Shown here: positions 13,596 through 25,099 of the stretch, piece by piece
Layout of the letters: every line of letters begins with the position of its first letter
How positions within the stretch are numbered: position 1 is the first letter of the stretch
Translations under genes and position numbers: made by a program
The notes under the pieces: model-generated
Told to the model about the DNA's origin: nothing
Seen by the model: only the letters and a program-made list of their open reading frames with translations
Databases searched by the model: none
Source: Lanius collurio
Taxonomy: Eukaryota; Chordata; Aves; Passeriformes; Laniidae
DNA length: 64,000 bases
Reading direction: 5' to 3'
NCBI GenBank assembly: GCA_020086605.1
Contig: JACBWW010000015.1
Span: forward strand, 20,945,819-21,009,818

Positions 13596-16559
13596 TAATA
13601 ATTACCTATGAGACAAGCCTTGGTTTAGGAATGAATAGAAGTCCATAAATATCCACATATATCCTGCTGCTTCACATTTGGACCAGTTATCTAAAAGAAT
13701 TAATGAAGAGTTGGTCAGAACACACCTTGAGCTGGAGGATGACTGCATTATTTTGACACAGACCTTTGTTCAGTTTGCTTTTCCCTGCTGACAGGATGTC
13801 CCATTTTCAGGAAGGCAATCTGGAGAAGGTGTGGCACGGCAGCTAGGAGGTAACATCCTCGTGTGTCTCCAGCTGTCCGCAGGAATTACCAGCGTATGGT
13901 GGGACACAAAATGGAGAGGGAGGATCACAGCTGAATTTCTGGCTTCCTTCTGTCTAATTGTGTTTTAATGATCTGACTACTGGTTATCTTGCCCATCAAC
14001 TGCCCTCCACAGCAAAACAGGCCCCATGAATCAGGCACATCATCTCAGCAGGGCAGGGCTGTTTACAGAACTGAAATAAGTAATTTAATAATACTTCAGG
14101 CCAGATTCTCAGCTGATGTGAACACGCACAGTCTCACCAAAGTCACTGGATCTATTCTGACCAGCTTTAGGCAAGAAGCTGGCTATCTGTTCATAAGGAT
14201 TGTAGAAAAGAGCCTTTATTTACACACTATGCAGGGGCAGGAAAATCCCACACTCCCACTGTGTTGTCTCACTGCATGCCAGTTCCTCAGAGCTCTGGGC
14301 TAATTTGAGGAAACACAATTAGAGAGAATGTCATAGCTGCTAAAAGGTCTGTAATTCATCACCTGCAAAACAAGGGTAGTCAACACTGAAAAATGCATGA
14401 GCTCCTCTGAATTATTTGAGCCACTGGAGCAGTGGATCACAGCAGCACGTATCCCAGTTCCCTTCCTCCCACGTTAGCAGAACCAGGCTGTGAGCAGAAC
14501 TCTTTCTCTGCAGACACTCTGCCTCCTTTCTGCATTCTTTGCACAACAGCATGGTTTTTCCAGCAATCTTACTGACACCTATTTAGATCATTTTAACATC
14601 AAGGTCAGTACCCTGGAAGGTGACATATGGGTGTTTAAAATCCTTGTCTGGGGATACATTCTACCAGGATCTCCATCTCCCTGACTTGGGCAATCCCTAA
14701 TTCCAGTCTCAGTTCAGAAGCCTAAGTCAATCAAACCAGCAGGCATGGGACTCTTCCTACTGGAATGAGCTCCACAGGGACTAAGGGAAAGCCTGGTGTC
14801 TGAACACCGACTTGTTTGCACACACCCTTGATGCTGTGAGTCGGAGTCTGGTCAGAAGTGCTGAGACAATGCTGAGAAGCAAATTCAGGCACCTGAGGAA
14901 CTTCAAAGTGCAAAAACAAGTCCCTCCTCAGATGTCCAAATGGTCCTGATACCAGGGAAAGAGACCTCAGGATAGCCATTAAGACATAGGTCTCAAAATC
15001 AATTTTTGTGATTTTTAACAACAGAAATTATCAGTAGTTTAGGCCTGAATCATTACATATGTTTAGATGCCCAGCTCTGGAAATTTTTATCAGTCTAGAT
15101 TTGATCTACATGTTGTGTTATATTCCACTAAAGGCTTCCATGCACTTTTAACCTGTTGGTTTTGGTTTTTTTGCTAAGCTATCAATGTGACAGAAAGACT
15201 ACATGAAAATAGTTTCTGGGCAAATACTTCAAAATGAGATAATGTCACATCAGCGGCAATTGTTATAAGAGAGAGACTTTGGGGAGAAGTTATTAAATGG
15301 GAAGAAGCACACCTGTGACATAATAGGGTTTTGCGGGTTTGTTTTGTTTATTTGTTTTTAATAATAATGGTCTTTCACTCTTGGAAACAAGAAGGTTATG
15401 CTCTCATCATGACAGGTGTGTATTCAAAGCCGGGATTACATTTTTCAGCAGAACAATGAGTGGAAACCGAGGAGAAACTGGGTTGCAGCAAATACTATGT
15501 GCTTTAAAGCCATCTACTTGGACTTACTGAAGTACACAGCAGACTGTACTGTCAATTAATGGGATCAATGGGATGGTGTGTGTTGGGGCATGCCACATCT
15601 ACAGACGTTCTAAGGACAATCTGATTCTCTCTCAGCATTGTGTACAGCTCCACATATCTGGTTGTGAAAGCTCAAGGCTCAGTTTATACCATTATTAAAC
15701 CCAAAAACATCTTCTCACACATGGCATGAACAAAACATAATGAAAGAAAACTTAGGTAATAATCCATGAGAAGAGAGCTGAAAGCAGAAAACCTTAAAAA
15801 TCAACAACAGTCTGCCTGCCTCTATCCAAGCTCCCCCAAGTCCTAGGGATGTGGAGGCAAGAATTTGAAGAGAAAAAGAGTTCTCATATTTCTTGATGAC
15901 CACAGAAGCAATTACTTTCTCAGATCAGATATACATGACAGTTGACATGGTGATGAGAAAAATGTATCCTGCTTTAAGAAATGTGATTTGTATAGCTTGT
16001 GAATGTGAGGTGGCAATTATAAACACTGAGGGAATTTTTTCTTCTGGGGTAAGTTTTGAAGAGCTTGTCAGAGAAACTTCTCACCACTACATTAATATTT
16101 TCACCTTTAGATTCAACTGACCTGACTCTGCTTGAGGTAATAGACATGAGAGTCACCAGAAACACCACCTGAATCAATGTGGCAGAAAAGTTGAACCCGG
16201 TAGCCAATGTCAGGTGTTAGATGAAACAATGTGTACTCAGAAATATTTTTAGTACCGCTTTCAAACCACAGCTTAGCTGATGTTGGAAGTAAAGCTAATG
16301 GCACCTTCCTGACATAAGGAAGTACCTATGTTGATGATGCTGCATCTATTTTTGCCAACACTAATAGCAAAGCATAAGAGTTTTACAGGTTATAAAGGTG
16401 GTTTTGATTTAACACAGATTTTTCTCTAGTGCTGAGAAAGGTGTTAAAACAGACTTAAGCACTCTCATTTTTAAAGTAGCTATTTTGTGTAAAGCAGTCC
16501 CTTTTAAATGAAAGTCATAAATTGTGCATGGGCTTCTGCTGGCTATTAGCTTCTAGTTA

Positions 16560-16800
16560 GTAGATTCTGAATTACTTTCCCAGAGTGAAATGCTTATGTG
16601 AGTCACAGTTCATAATATTGCTTATTCAGCTACACCTCTGTAATTCGAGCTAATTGAATTAAGTAATAGTGTCACAGGACTTTGGTGCAGACAGTTTCTG
16701 CTCTGGCTGTAGTTCCTTGTCAATTATCAACTCACACTAATCACTATTACTGTCAAAACTGACATCAGTGTATGGCAGTATTTATCTTACTCCAAAAGGT
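16560..16800. promoter_or_regulatory. Cluster of homeodomain and TALE-type motifs, possible conserved element
   Basis: Several TAATT/ATTA cores sit close together at 16,641-16,667, a CAATTATCAA lies at 16,721-16,730, and an inverted pair TGTCA-AAAC-TGACA lies at 16,751-16,764. TGACA is the core bound by MEIS/PKNOX-type TALE homeodomain proteins. The arrangement resembles developmental enhancers, but AT-rich DNA yields such cores often. No repeat or coding signal explains the segment. Confidence 0.25.
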
Positions 16801-17228
16801 TCATTTACACAAGGTATCTGTTCCCTGCATTCACACTTTATTCCCATTATTTGAAGTGTTCCCACCTACCCTCCCCCATTCTATCCTTTCCTTTTTCTGT
16901 TCTTAGCCATAGCCCTCTTTTACGATTATTTTTTAATTTATAGTATAAATCCCATCATTTTCAGCACTGATCAACAAATGTGGGTTCCCTAGCAATCTGC
17001 TGTCCTCTTCTCCTCCTAATCAATCATTCCCATAATAGGCTTCTTGTTACTCTGACTGTGTCTGTTCTGCACATTTTTCCAATGAAGGTGCCGGAGTCTC
17101 AAAAGCCCCTCAGCAGAGAACTGATCTGCTGAACTCCAAAGCATCAGCATCATTGGAAATGAGAGAAAGCAATGGCTGATTGTGGCTTTACCTTGCAATA
17201 CTCTGCTGAACTTTTAAATTTACTTGCA

Positions 17229-17276
17229 GCTGCTGCTGCTGATACAGTATTGGAGGAGATTTTACAGCAGCAGCAT
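17229..17276. repeat. CTG/CAG inverted repeat (stem-loop)
   Basis: A GCTGCTGCTG arm at 17,229-17,241 is answered by CAGCAGCAGC at 17,265-17,274, leaving roughly 23 bases between them. The two triplet runs could have arisen independently, or the pair could form a hairpin in RNA. The loop is rather long for a microRNA precursor and I do not recognise a known microRNA. Confidence 0.5.
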
Positions 17277-17389
17277 ATTGATGCTATAAATAAGATCAAA
17301 CAATATTCCTGTTAATGATGAGGCTTAATAAGGAAGAAGACATAAAAAAATCTTTCAAACCCCCATAGTGTTTTTACAGTTTATTTATT

Positions 17390-17720
17390 CTCTTACTTCC
17401 TACAGCTCTCTTCAATATTTCATTTCTCTTATGATTCTTTGTTACGACTTTGATACACTTAGATATGTGGCTTTCTTCTAGGCCATATTTTATATTAGAC
17501 TTAGATGACTTCTTCTCATGCTATATGGACAATACTTGTTTTCCCATATCTTCCCTGTTCTTTATTCTTTCCACATCTCTTTTTTTTTTGCTTCTGCCTT
17601 GCTGCATGTCTCTCCAAAGTTGTATGACGCTGCCTTCTAGTGACTGCTTTATTTGTTCATCTTCCTTTTCATTCATATTCCCAATCTTCATTCAACTCCT
17701 TGCTCACTTTTGATCCTTCC
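17390..17720. repeat. Pyrimidine-rich low-complexity stretch
   Basis: The plus strand is dominated by T and C for about 330 bases, with a T tract around 17,580-17,589. No coding or transposon signature is visible. A similar T/C-rich stretch occurs at 63,640-63,990. The two are not obviously homologous. Confidence 0.5.
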
Positions 17721-17877
17721 TATACAAGGTCTTCCTGTATTTCATTTAGATTACTTATTTCAGAATACAGTCCCTAAATGCAAGTATAACAACCATAAAT
17801 TAAACTCCACCATCATCACAATTTCATGTTGGGCAAGAATTTGTTTGGTTGAATTTAGAGAATACAATTAGTAAGCC

Positions 17878-18483
17878 CTATAACTCAAAAAATACAATCT
17901 GAAAAGAAATTAAGAATGACATAAAGATGAAGATGGTCGGGAGTGTCCCCTGGACCATCATTTTCTTCCATCGGAGATACAATGCACAATATTGCAGCTC
18001 TCTCCTGAACATCTCATTTTCATTTTGCTGAAGGCCATGCCCTAAACCACTACAGTTCATGTTTTTAAATCTGGCTTGCAGCCTACACTCCAGCACACCT
18101 TCACAGAAGACTGTATCTTCCCCTCCAGTCTTCCCAGTGGGCTTGGGAGGCACTACTGGCAGCTGAGCCATCTGCAGTGCACAAGGAGGATCTGCTGCTG
18201 ATAGGATTTTACTGCATGTGCAGAAATTTCGAGGCCTGACCCTTGCATGGCACCTGGCTGAACTCATCCTCCTCAGAGCCTCTGCCTGCAGGGCAGGGCA
18301 GCACCCGAGAGCTTTTTGTCCTCCCTGCAGCAGCTGGGTAGCCACAGAAGAAGCTACAGCAGTCACAAAGCACTGCAATCCTCCTTCCTGCCGGGGATTT
18401 TCAGAAGCAGGTACAGCTGAGGTACGCACAAAGTATTTCACAGTGTGATGTGAAGTTGGAAAGATAACCCTGCAGTCAGTCAT
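17878..18483 (-). CDS. Doubtful 201-codon ORF, unknown protein
   Basis: This is the longest open frame in the window. It is open from about 18,546, has its first ATG at 18,483-18,481 and stops with TAG at 17,880-17,878. An upstream GTG at 18,522 would add 13 codons but is not a plausible vertebrate start. I recognise no domain. The protein is cysteine- and arginine-rich in its first two thirds and ends in a strongly hydrophobic run of about 18-20 residues rich in I, F, L and M, which would resemble a tail anchor if translated. That tail coincides with a local change to AT-rich DNA, so it may only reflect base composition. No nearby polyadenylation signal, splice context or homology supports a gene. 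Most likely it is a chance ORF in a slightly GC-rich patch. Confidence 0.12.
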   Translation of the reverse strand: MTDCRVIFPTSHHTVKYFVRTSAVPASENPRQEGGLQCFVTAVASSVATQLLQGGQKALGCCPALQAEALRRMSSARCHARVRPRNFCTCSKILSAADPPCALQMAQLPVVPPKPTGKTGGEDTVFCEGVLECRLQARFKNMNCSGLGHGLQQNENEMFRRELQYCALYLRWKKMMVQGTLPTIFIFMSFLISFQIVFFEL

Positions 18484-18549
18484 GTCCTGCCTGTACTGAA
18501 AACAGCTGCCTGGAACACTCACTGGCCTCCCAGCAGTATTTCTAATTTA

Positions 18550-19700
18550 CCTCTGCACCTCAATAATTCACCAGGACCTCGAGCCCATGCTGCTCCAACA
18601 GAGAACTCCCTTGGCCTTACACAGCTTCTGCCAGGCAGCCTGACAGCACAAGTCTGAACCTTTCCCTACAATAAAGAAAATGCTGCCTATTCAAGCACTG
18701 CATCAAGCACTTGGCTGTGTGGGTTCCTTCTTAGTGCAACTCCTCCCCAGTTCTTCACAGGGAATTGCCAAAAATAGCATTTTTGTTTCTTGCCTACTGC
18801 TTGGTCTTTGGAATTCTATTGTAGTTTTGCAAGAAGTCAGATTGTAAGAAACACCACTGAGAGACCCTGCATGAGTTCTCTCTGAGTATTGTGATTTAGA
18901 AAGCCTATACAGAGCTGAAGGACCCAGTGATAAACCATATAGTCCCAGAGACCAGACAGGGTCATCTCTGGACTTTCCTACTAATTAGCACTGGAAGGGG
19001 CAAACAACTTACCTTTGATAAAGAGTTTTGTGCCAGTTTTCCCCTAATAAAGCAGTGATATTAAACATACCACTAATTTTTTCTTCCAAAGTGACCCTTA
19101 TGTATCCAGCACAGTTAAGTGAAAAGGAAGGGAAATAAAATGCAACACAGATTGAACAAAGGCTCTGGAGATTTAGTGTGCAGCTTCCAGTGTGAAGTGT
19201 CCTTTAGCAGCAAGCTGGCTTAAAATATCCTCGGTTTTATCACCTTTGCATCTTGGTCCTGCATCTATATCTCACCTAGACTGCCTCATCCTTACAGAAT
19301 TAATGCAGCTTTTAGGGGCATGCACTGAAAAAAAACAGGTTGCAAAACCCCTTGGGATGGGGAGAGAGGTGGGGTGGGAAAGGCAACAAAAAACTGATGC
19401 AAAAATTTAATTCAGTGACTTTGTTCATCAAGTACCCTTGCTTTTTGGGGACTAATGACTTGCAATTATTTTAGAAAATGCTCAGTTATTACTGAGGGAT
19501 TCTGTAGGATAAAGATTGTTGTTGAGACCTGCATTCTGTGCCAACAGGCTTTCAAAACAACTTGAGAGTAGCACAACTCCTGGAAATTGGCTTTAGTTTC
19601 CCCACCTGCACACAGTGGAAAAGAACAAATCAGGAAAGTCACTGAACTCCAGACTGGGAAGTGGTGTCAGGTTTAAGTCTTGCACTTCAGATTATCACAT
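18550..19700. other. Unique DNA, no gene seen
   Basis: Short frames occur on both strands without recognisable motifs. I see no repeat, RNA gene or clear regulatory site. Confidence 0.5.
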
Positions 19701-19711
19701 TTTTCTTTACC

Positions 19712-19787
19712 CTGGGGGAAAGAGGGTTTTTTTTTCCCATGGAAAATGGCCACCATTCACATCCAGGCGCACGTGGACAACAGTGGG
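19712..19787. repeat. Copy 1 of a duplicated block (191-bp offset)
   Basis: The block contains CTGGGGGAA, a T run, then CCCATGGAAAATGGCCACCATTC, a less similar middle, GCACGTGG and ACAGTGG. The same order recurs at 19,906-19,977, displaced by 191 bp at the CCCATGG anchor. The intervening DNA is not clearly repeated, so this is either a dispersed duplication or two decayed monomers of a longer tandem repeat. Confidence 0.8.
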
Positions 19788-19905
19788 GTGCTGCCTCCTA
19801 AATTGATGAATGTCACAGGATTTCTCCCAGACAAAAGCTGTCAGCAACTAGGATTCTGGGTGCCCTTGGAGCCCCAGATGCCACCTCTCACCTGACCCCG
19901 AGACA

Positions 19906-19977
19906 CTGGGGGAATGCACTTTTTTTCCCATGGAAAACGGCCACCATTCGTGTCCAAGTGCACGTGGCTGACAGTGG
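19906..19977. repeat. Copy 2 of a duplicated block (191-bp offset)
   Basis: This copy repeats the order seen at 19,712-19,787: CTGGGGGAA, T run, CCCATGGAAAACGGCCACC, a variable middle, GCACGTGG and ACAGTGG. Differences are mostly single substitutions, including ATGG to ACGG and GGCGCACG to AGTGCACG. I see no third copy 191 bp further on or before. Confidence 0.8.
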
Positions 19978-19999
19978 CACACTGACTGCGAGCTTGCAT

Positions 20000-22900
20000 T
20001 CTTTCCAATGCATTTGGAAATCCTGGAATTTCTTTCACTCCCTCACTCACCTTCTCATAAATAGTTTTGGCTTATACACTGTGCCTTCCTGTCTCTTTTC
20101 CTTCTCCATAATGAGATATAGAGACACTACTGAAACTCAGAAGTTCTTTCTCAGAAGAAAATAGCTTGTAGAAGTTTTAAACATGTATGAAATGTTTACC
20201 AAGCACCAAATCATTATCTCTGCAACAAGAGCTCTAAAGGGCAAGTTTTTTTCCAAAATATTGCAAATCAGTTTCATATATATTTAATAGATTCTGGCAA
20301 TTTGACCAAGTGTCAGACTAACAGGGCTTGTGTTACAAAAATGTTATAGCTACAGAAGAATTTATCTGGTTTTTTAGCCATTTTGAATGTAGAAGATTAT
20401 GCAATGTAGAATACCTTTTTTTTTTTCTTTAATTACTCTTTCCTTCATTGCATCTTTACAACAACTTTATATGGCATTAGAAGGATGCTTTATTATTTCA
20501 TTTGTTTCCTGGCAAATACTGAACCTTGACTTACTCAAAATGTCACTCTTGTAAAAGCGGGGGGAGAAAAGGGCCTGCTGGAGGTTTTATAAAGATGCAG
20601 GCTCACAGGCTAGACACAGGAAAAATAGCACCTGACTGCTAAGATTTAGGCTGCAGCAGCCTGGAGGGAGGTCATGTCGAGGGAAGAAGTGAGACAAGGC
20701 AAAAACACAAAACCTGAGCGAGGCAGTGAGTGACAGATGGCAGTGTCAGCCTCACCCCACGGAACAGGAACAAATATCCTCACAAGACTTCCCAGGGCCA
20801 CGCCCGTGCCTGGTGGAAGGGAGGTCTGCTTATCGAGACTGCTATCTATTTTGTTTTTCCAGGGTGACCTCCACAACACTGATGGCTCCATCCTAGGCTT
20901 GAAACCAGAGTTTTGATACAAAACATGTATAGTTAAATGACATACCATAAAAGAAGGTAATTTATAAGTCTATAATACAAGAGAGGATTATGGATCACTA
21001 TACTTCAACAGGAAATTCATGGATATACCTCCCTGACATATCAATTTGGAGCCCATGCCTCTGATTGACTTTACCCCTCCCTGTTTTTCCTCCAAGCATG
21101 GATGCCCTTTAGAGGAAGCTGTAATAAAACTCATTTCTACCATCACCAATGGCACTGCAGATGAAAAATGAGAATACAACTTGAAATGAACATAAATATT
21201 AGATGCTAAAATATATCACTGTTCAGAATGCAGTAGAGACTGAGAACTGTGCAGTCCTGAATATATCCCTGTAGCTTGTGACAAAGTCATTTCTGTTTCT
21301 TTCAGGAAGATAAATAGGTCATAGAGCTCAAATACATAATCAGTTAACATGTGTAGGGTATAGGAGAGAATAGAATTTTCTCTTCCTATATCAATCTTTA
21401 TGCAAACAAATAAACCGTAAGAACTTCCAAACTCTGAAATGCCCAATGAGCTGCATTGAACTCCATAATCAGAGCTTAGAAACAAAATCAACAAAATTCT
21501 GTTACCAAAAAAAAAGGAAAGAAAATTAAAGATGAAATGTAAGAGCTTGATTTTCATAACGATTCAATACTCATGGCATGAAGTGGAGCCTTGTCAAGCT
21601 GTTATTTATTACCTGTGAGACTGGTGAGTCTTACAATTGCACTCAAAGTGAAATGATGTCTATCAGGATTTTGTTGCCTGGGATCTAAAAATAAGACCTA
21701 TTCTTCATATTAATTTCAATTAACATTTAAGTCTGGCTATGGCATATGTATGGTATTGGGTTCCAAAAAACCAACTAAAAAAAATGTTGTCCAGTGATGT
21801 GTATTTTTTGCCAAGGAAAATGTATATAAATTATCTGAAAGCTTTTAGTCTATCTAACTGAACTGCCTGTTACAAGTATCCTTCTGTGTCTTTTCATAAC
21901 ATGATTTGGAAAAAAACAATTAAGAGCTTAAAAAAAAATCTAAACTTATTATTTGAGCCATAAATGGATCATATTAATTTCCTTTTATCTAAATTTAATG
22001 TTTTCTATAGTATAGCAGCATACACAAGAGATTAGAATAAAGAAAGTTGGCAATGAGGATACTTATAGCAAAAATTTCCCATTTCCAAACTCACTATATT
22101 ATGAAGAATATTCATATACTTTTAATTTGTTTAGGTATAGTTACTCTGGGACCTATTGTCATGTAGGAGAAAATGTAAGGATAAACATGTTCAGGATGAA
22201 GAAGGGAGAATTTGCAGTATCATTTCCTTTGTGATTTATTTCACTATCCCTATTATTTCCATTTAACTAATGGAAACATCTAGAAAAGGAAAGCGAGCTG
22301 AAGATCTGTGCCAGCATCCTCAGAATATCCTAAGGAAAAAATGCAGGGGGAAGCACACAGATGAGTGGTCATGGAGTTAAACAAGGGTAGTGATGGCTCT
22401 GCCTTGGGGCAGGTTTTCTGGATGTCTCTGGATTCAGAAACTCCATTTTCTGGAGGTATCTGGACTCAGAAACAGGGTGAGTGCCCAGGTCCTTAGGTCT
22501 CAGTGTTCTGACAGGTTTCTGTCTGAATCCTTTTATAATAAATACATTTTAGGAATCTAGTTGTTTGCATGAGGCAACTAAGCTCTGTCACTCTTTCCTG
22601 TGCTGGATAGCACTTCCTGTACTTTGGAAGTAGAGAAGCTTATCAGAGTAAAGAGGATAATTTAGGAACAAAACTCATGGTGATGTAAAAGAAAGGTTCA
22701 GATTCTGGCCCATAATTATAGTTTTTAATGGGATTGCATGACACATTCAGGTGAAATAGGAGCTCACAAACCTTCATCCAAACTTTGCTCAGCTGCCCTG
22801 TGCACCTCTGCTTGTGTAGACCCTGTCAGTACAGCAGGCTCTGCCAGCTCCAAAATTTTTTAAAAATTAAAATCCTATTCTACCAGAAATTGAGCAAAAA

Positions 22901-24950
22901 GTTTTTTAACCTCTTTAGTCTGCAAAGGCTTTTCTGAACCAAATCATCTAACTTTACTCTCTAGGTAGAATGAGACCCAGAAGGAAAAAGGTGTTTGGGA
23001 AGGTCTGGATGAGACCACTTTTATACAAAGTAACACTCAGCATTAAAAGTAGGGATAGTAAATTAGGCTAAAAGCAAAATGTGGTAATGGACAATGACAA
23101 ATTATGTGACAAAATATAACCATAAATGTGTATAAATTTAGGCATATAGAATAAACCAACCTTAAACCCCTGACATCTCGCTCAAAACTTCATTGGATCA
23201 ATTAATGGATATTATGTGATCTTTCAGTTTTTAAACCTGTTCTCAGCTGTAAAAAGAATGTAAGGGATTTTATTTCTTTTTTTTTTTTTTTTTTAGATTA
23301 TTACATCACAAGAGTTAAATGGAAAAATGACTTGAGAAGAATTCAACCAAATTAAAGAGTACCCTTAAATTGCATTTGTATGGAGGAAATATATTTTATC
23401 ATAACAAGTTTTTTTTCACAACATGAATAGCAAGAAGTTCTTGGAAACATGTGCTGCAACAATGACAGATGTCAAAAACCATTCATTATTGCTGTTCTTT
23501 TATAAACCAGCAGACCCCTTGAAATAAAGAAGTATTCAGAATTCATCATTCATCACAGACCCTCATCAACCCAGGTGACTGATAACTGAGGTTATCTTTA
23601 ACATGTCCAAGGTATAATTACTTGTAAGGTGATGGTGTCTTGCTCTTCAAATAACCTAATAAATGGCAATTTAAATGGGGCTTGGGTGTGGAAAGAGCTC
23701 CAGGCTCAGCAGTGGTGGTCTCTTTGTGGTTACAGGTGAGGGACAAATGAGTGTTTTCATACCTCTGAATCCCAAGTCTAAGCACCAGTCTCTGAGCTGC
23801 AAACCAGATGGGGTTGCAAGACCATGTAGGGAGGCTTCGGAGGAGTTCTGCCACGTGTTTCCTCAGTGTCCCCACTGAGCCCCACTGGCCTCACCAGGTC
23901 ACAGCATTTCTCAGGAGGCTGCAGACACAAATTCACACTGACACTGGGACACCCCAGCAGCTGGTTCCTGACAGGAACACAGCAGCACAGAACATCATGA
24001 CTGTTGCACCTTGGTTCAATAATAAAGGTACTATCTATGCTTCCTTCGCCCCTCCCTGTCATCACAATAACATGAGGAATTTAGCATTCCTGCTCTACAT
24101 CCGTGGATGTTTTTCAGCTCACATTGTCAAAACAGGGACTCAGCAGTGAAGAAGGCTGCTTGCATAAATGATAATAACAATAAAATCTAGGTCAAGCTGT
24201 ACTGCAAATTTTATATACATATTGCAAGTCACTCTCACTCAAAAACTGCCAGGGGTCTGGAGTTGTAACTAAGACAAAAAAGAGGGTGAAAAGGAAGGTC
24301 ACTAGCAACCACCATACCTCTGTAAAAAAGCCAAACAACCAAGAACCCAAAACTGATGTGTGTGAAAGTAGATGTCATGAGAGTCATAACTGAATTATAA
24401 TTGCAGGGAATAGAAGGGAGAGAGGTCCTAAGGACAAGGGAAATGTGCATCTGACATGAATACTGGAACACAAAGTTTTCCTGTTGATGCTGCTCACATA
24501 CTATTCACACAGATTTCCCTCCAAGCACCTGAACCTTATCAAGTAAATATTTATCAGCATTGACTGATAAGTGGCTCTAGATAAGAAGCACCTGAATTTT
24601 TGAAGACCAGCCCGTGGACTACATTTTCATATCATTCAATCTCCCTGTAAGAGCAATGAAATGCTGAGATTACACAGGATATCTATGAGGTCCAAGTTAT
24701 GAAAAAACCCACAGCAAGCTGGCATCTGGGAAAAATTATCTTTTGGTAACCCAAGCAGAAGGACACACAGGAAATACACATATTTTTTACAGTTCACATT
24801 CCTAGCTTTGGCTATCAAGACCTCTCAGTTTTGAAAAGCTAAGATTTTACCAAAACTTTAACAAAGATTGAAAAATAACTGTTCATATTCTGCTGTGTGT
24901 ATAGATATATGCATTTTACCGAAAAAGATGCCTGTAGCTTCTTATGCAAG
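20000..24950. other. AT-rich unique DNA, no gene seen
   Basis: No coding exon, RNA gene or transposon could be recognised. A T tract lies at 23,277-23,294. The moderately GC-richer part at 23,670-24,000 holds overlapping frames of 67-113 codons on both strands, the usual sign of a stop-poor patch and not of a gene. Confidence 0.5.
23277..23294. repeat. Poly-T tract
   Basis: A pure run of about 18 T is followed by AGATTATTAC. No retroelement body could be recognised next to it. Confidence 0.8.
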
Positions 24951-25008
24951 TAGTATGCATTAATTTACCATCCTTGGCATTTAAAATAATTTGTGTTCAC
25001 TCCTAAAT

Positions 25009-25052
25009 GGCATGAGGAATAAAAGAATATGATATAACATATTCCTCATGCC
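25009..25052. repeat. Perfect 13-bp inverted repeat with 18-nt loop
   Basis: The arm GGCATGAGGAATA (25,009-25,021) and the arm TATTCCTCATGCC (25,040-25,052) are exact reverse complements around an 18-base AT-rich loop. An alternative inner stem GAATATG/CATATTC competes for part of the right arm. A further short complementary pair, TGGCATT (24,975-24,981) and AATGCCA (25,064-25,070), lies outside, giving an interrupted structure of about 96 nt. The asymmetric spacing (27 against 11 bases) argues against a canonical microRNA precursor. It could be a cruciform-prone site, a remnant of a short inverted-repeat transposon, or chance. Confidence 0.85.
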
Positions 25053-25099
25053 TGCAATGTGTCAATGCCACTCACTCTCATATACACTAATAGGTTTGT

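Larger units (their letters stand above)
7786..16540. other. AT-rich unique DNA, no gene seen
   Basis: Nothing here can be supported as a gene. Frames of 60-118 codons (for example 8,806-9,162 plus and 10,933-11,181 plus) are on mixed strands and show no family motif, signal peptide or conserved pattern that I recognise. Local features are an RFX X-box-like palindrome at 8,333-8,346, a very AT-rich patch at about 12,105-12,150, an A15 run at 12,504-12,518 and a perfect 10-bp inverted repeat at 13,574-13,595. Confidence 0.55.

Noticed and set aside
23808..24149. 113-codon plus-strand frame overlapping minus-strand frames
   Set aside because: Overlapping frames on both strands in a slightly GC-richer patch, with no family resemblance or exon signals.
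24975..25070. MicroRNA precursor
   Set aside because: Arms are uninterrupted for only 13 bp, flanks are strongly asymmetric, and no known mature microRNA sequence is recognised. Kept only as an inverted repeat.
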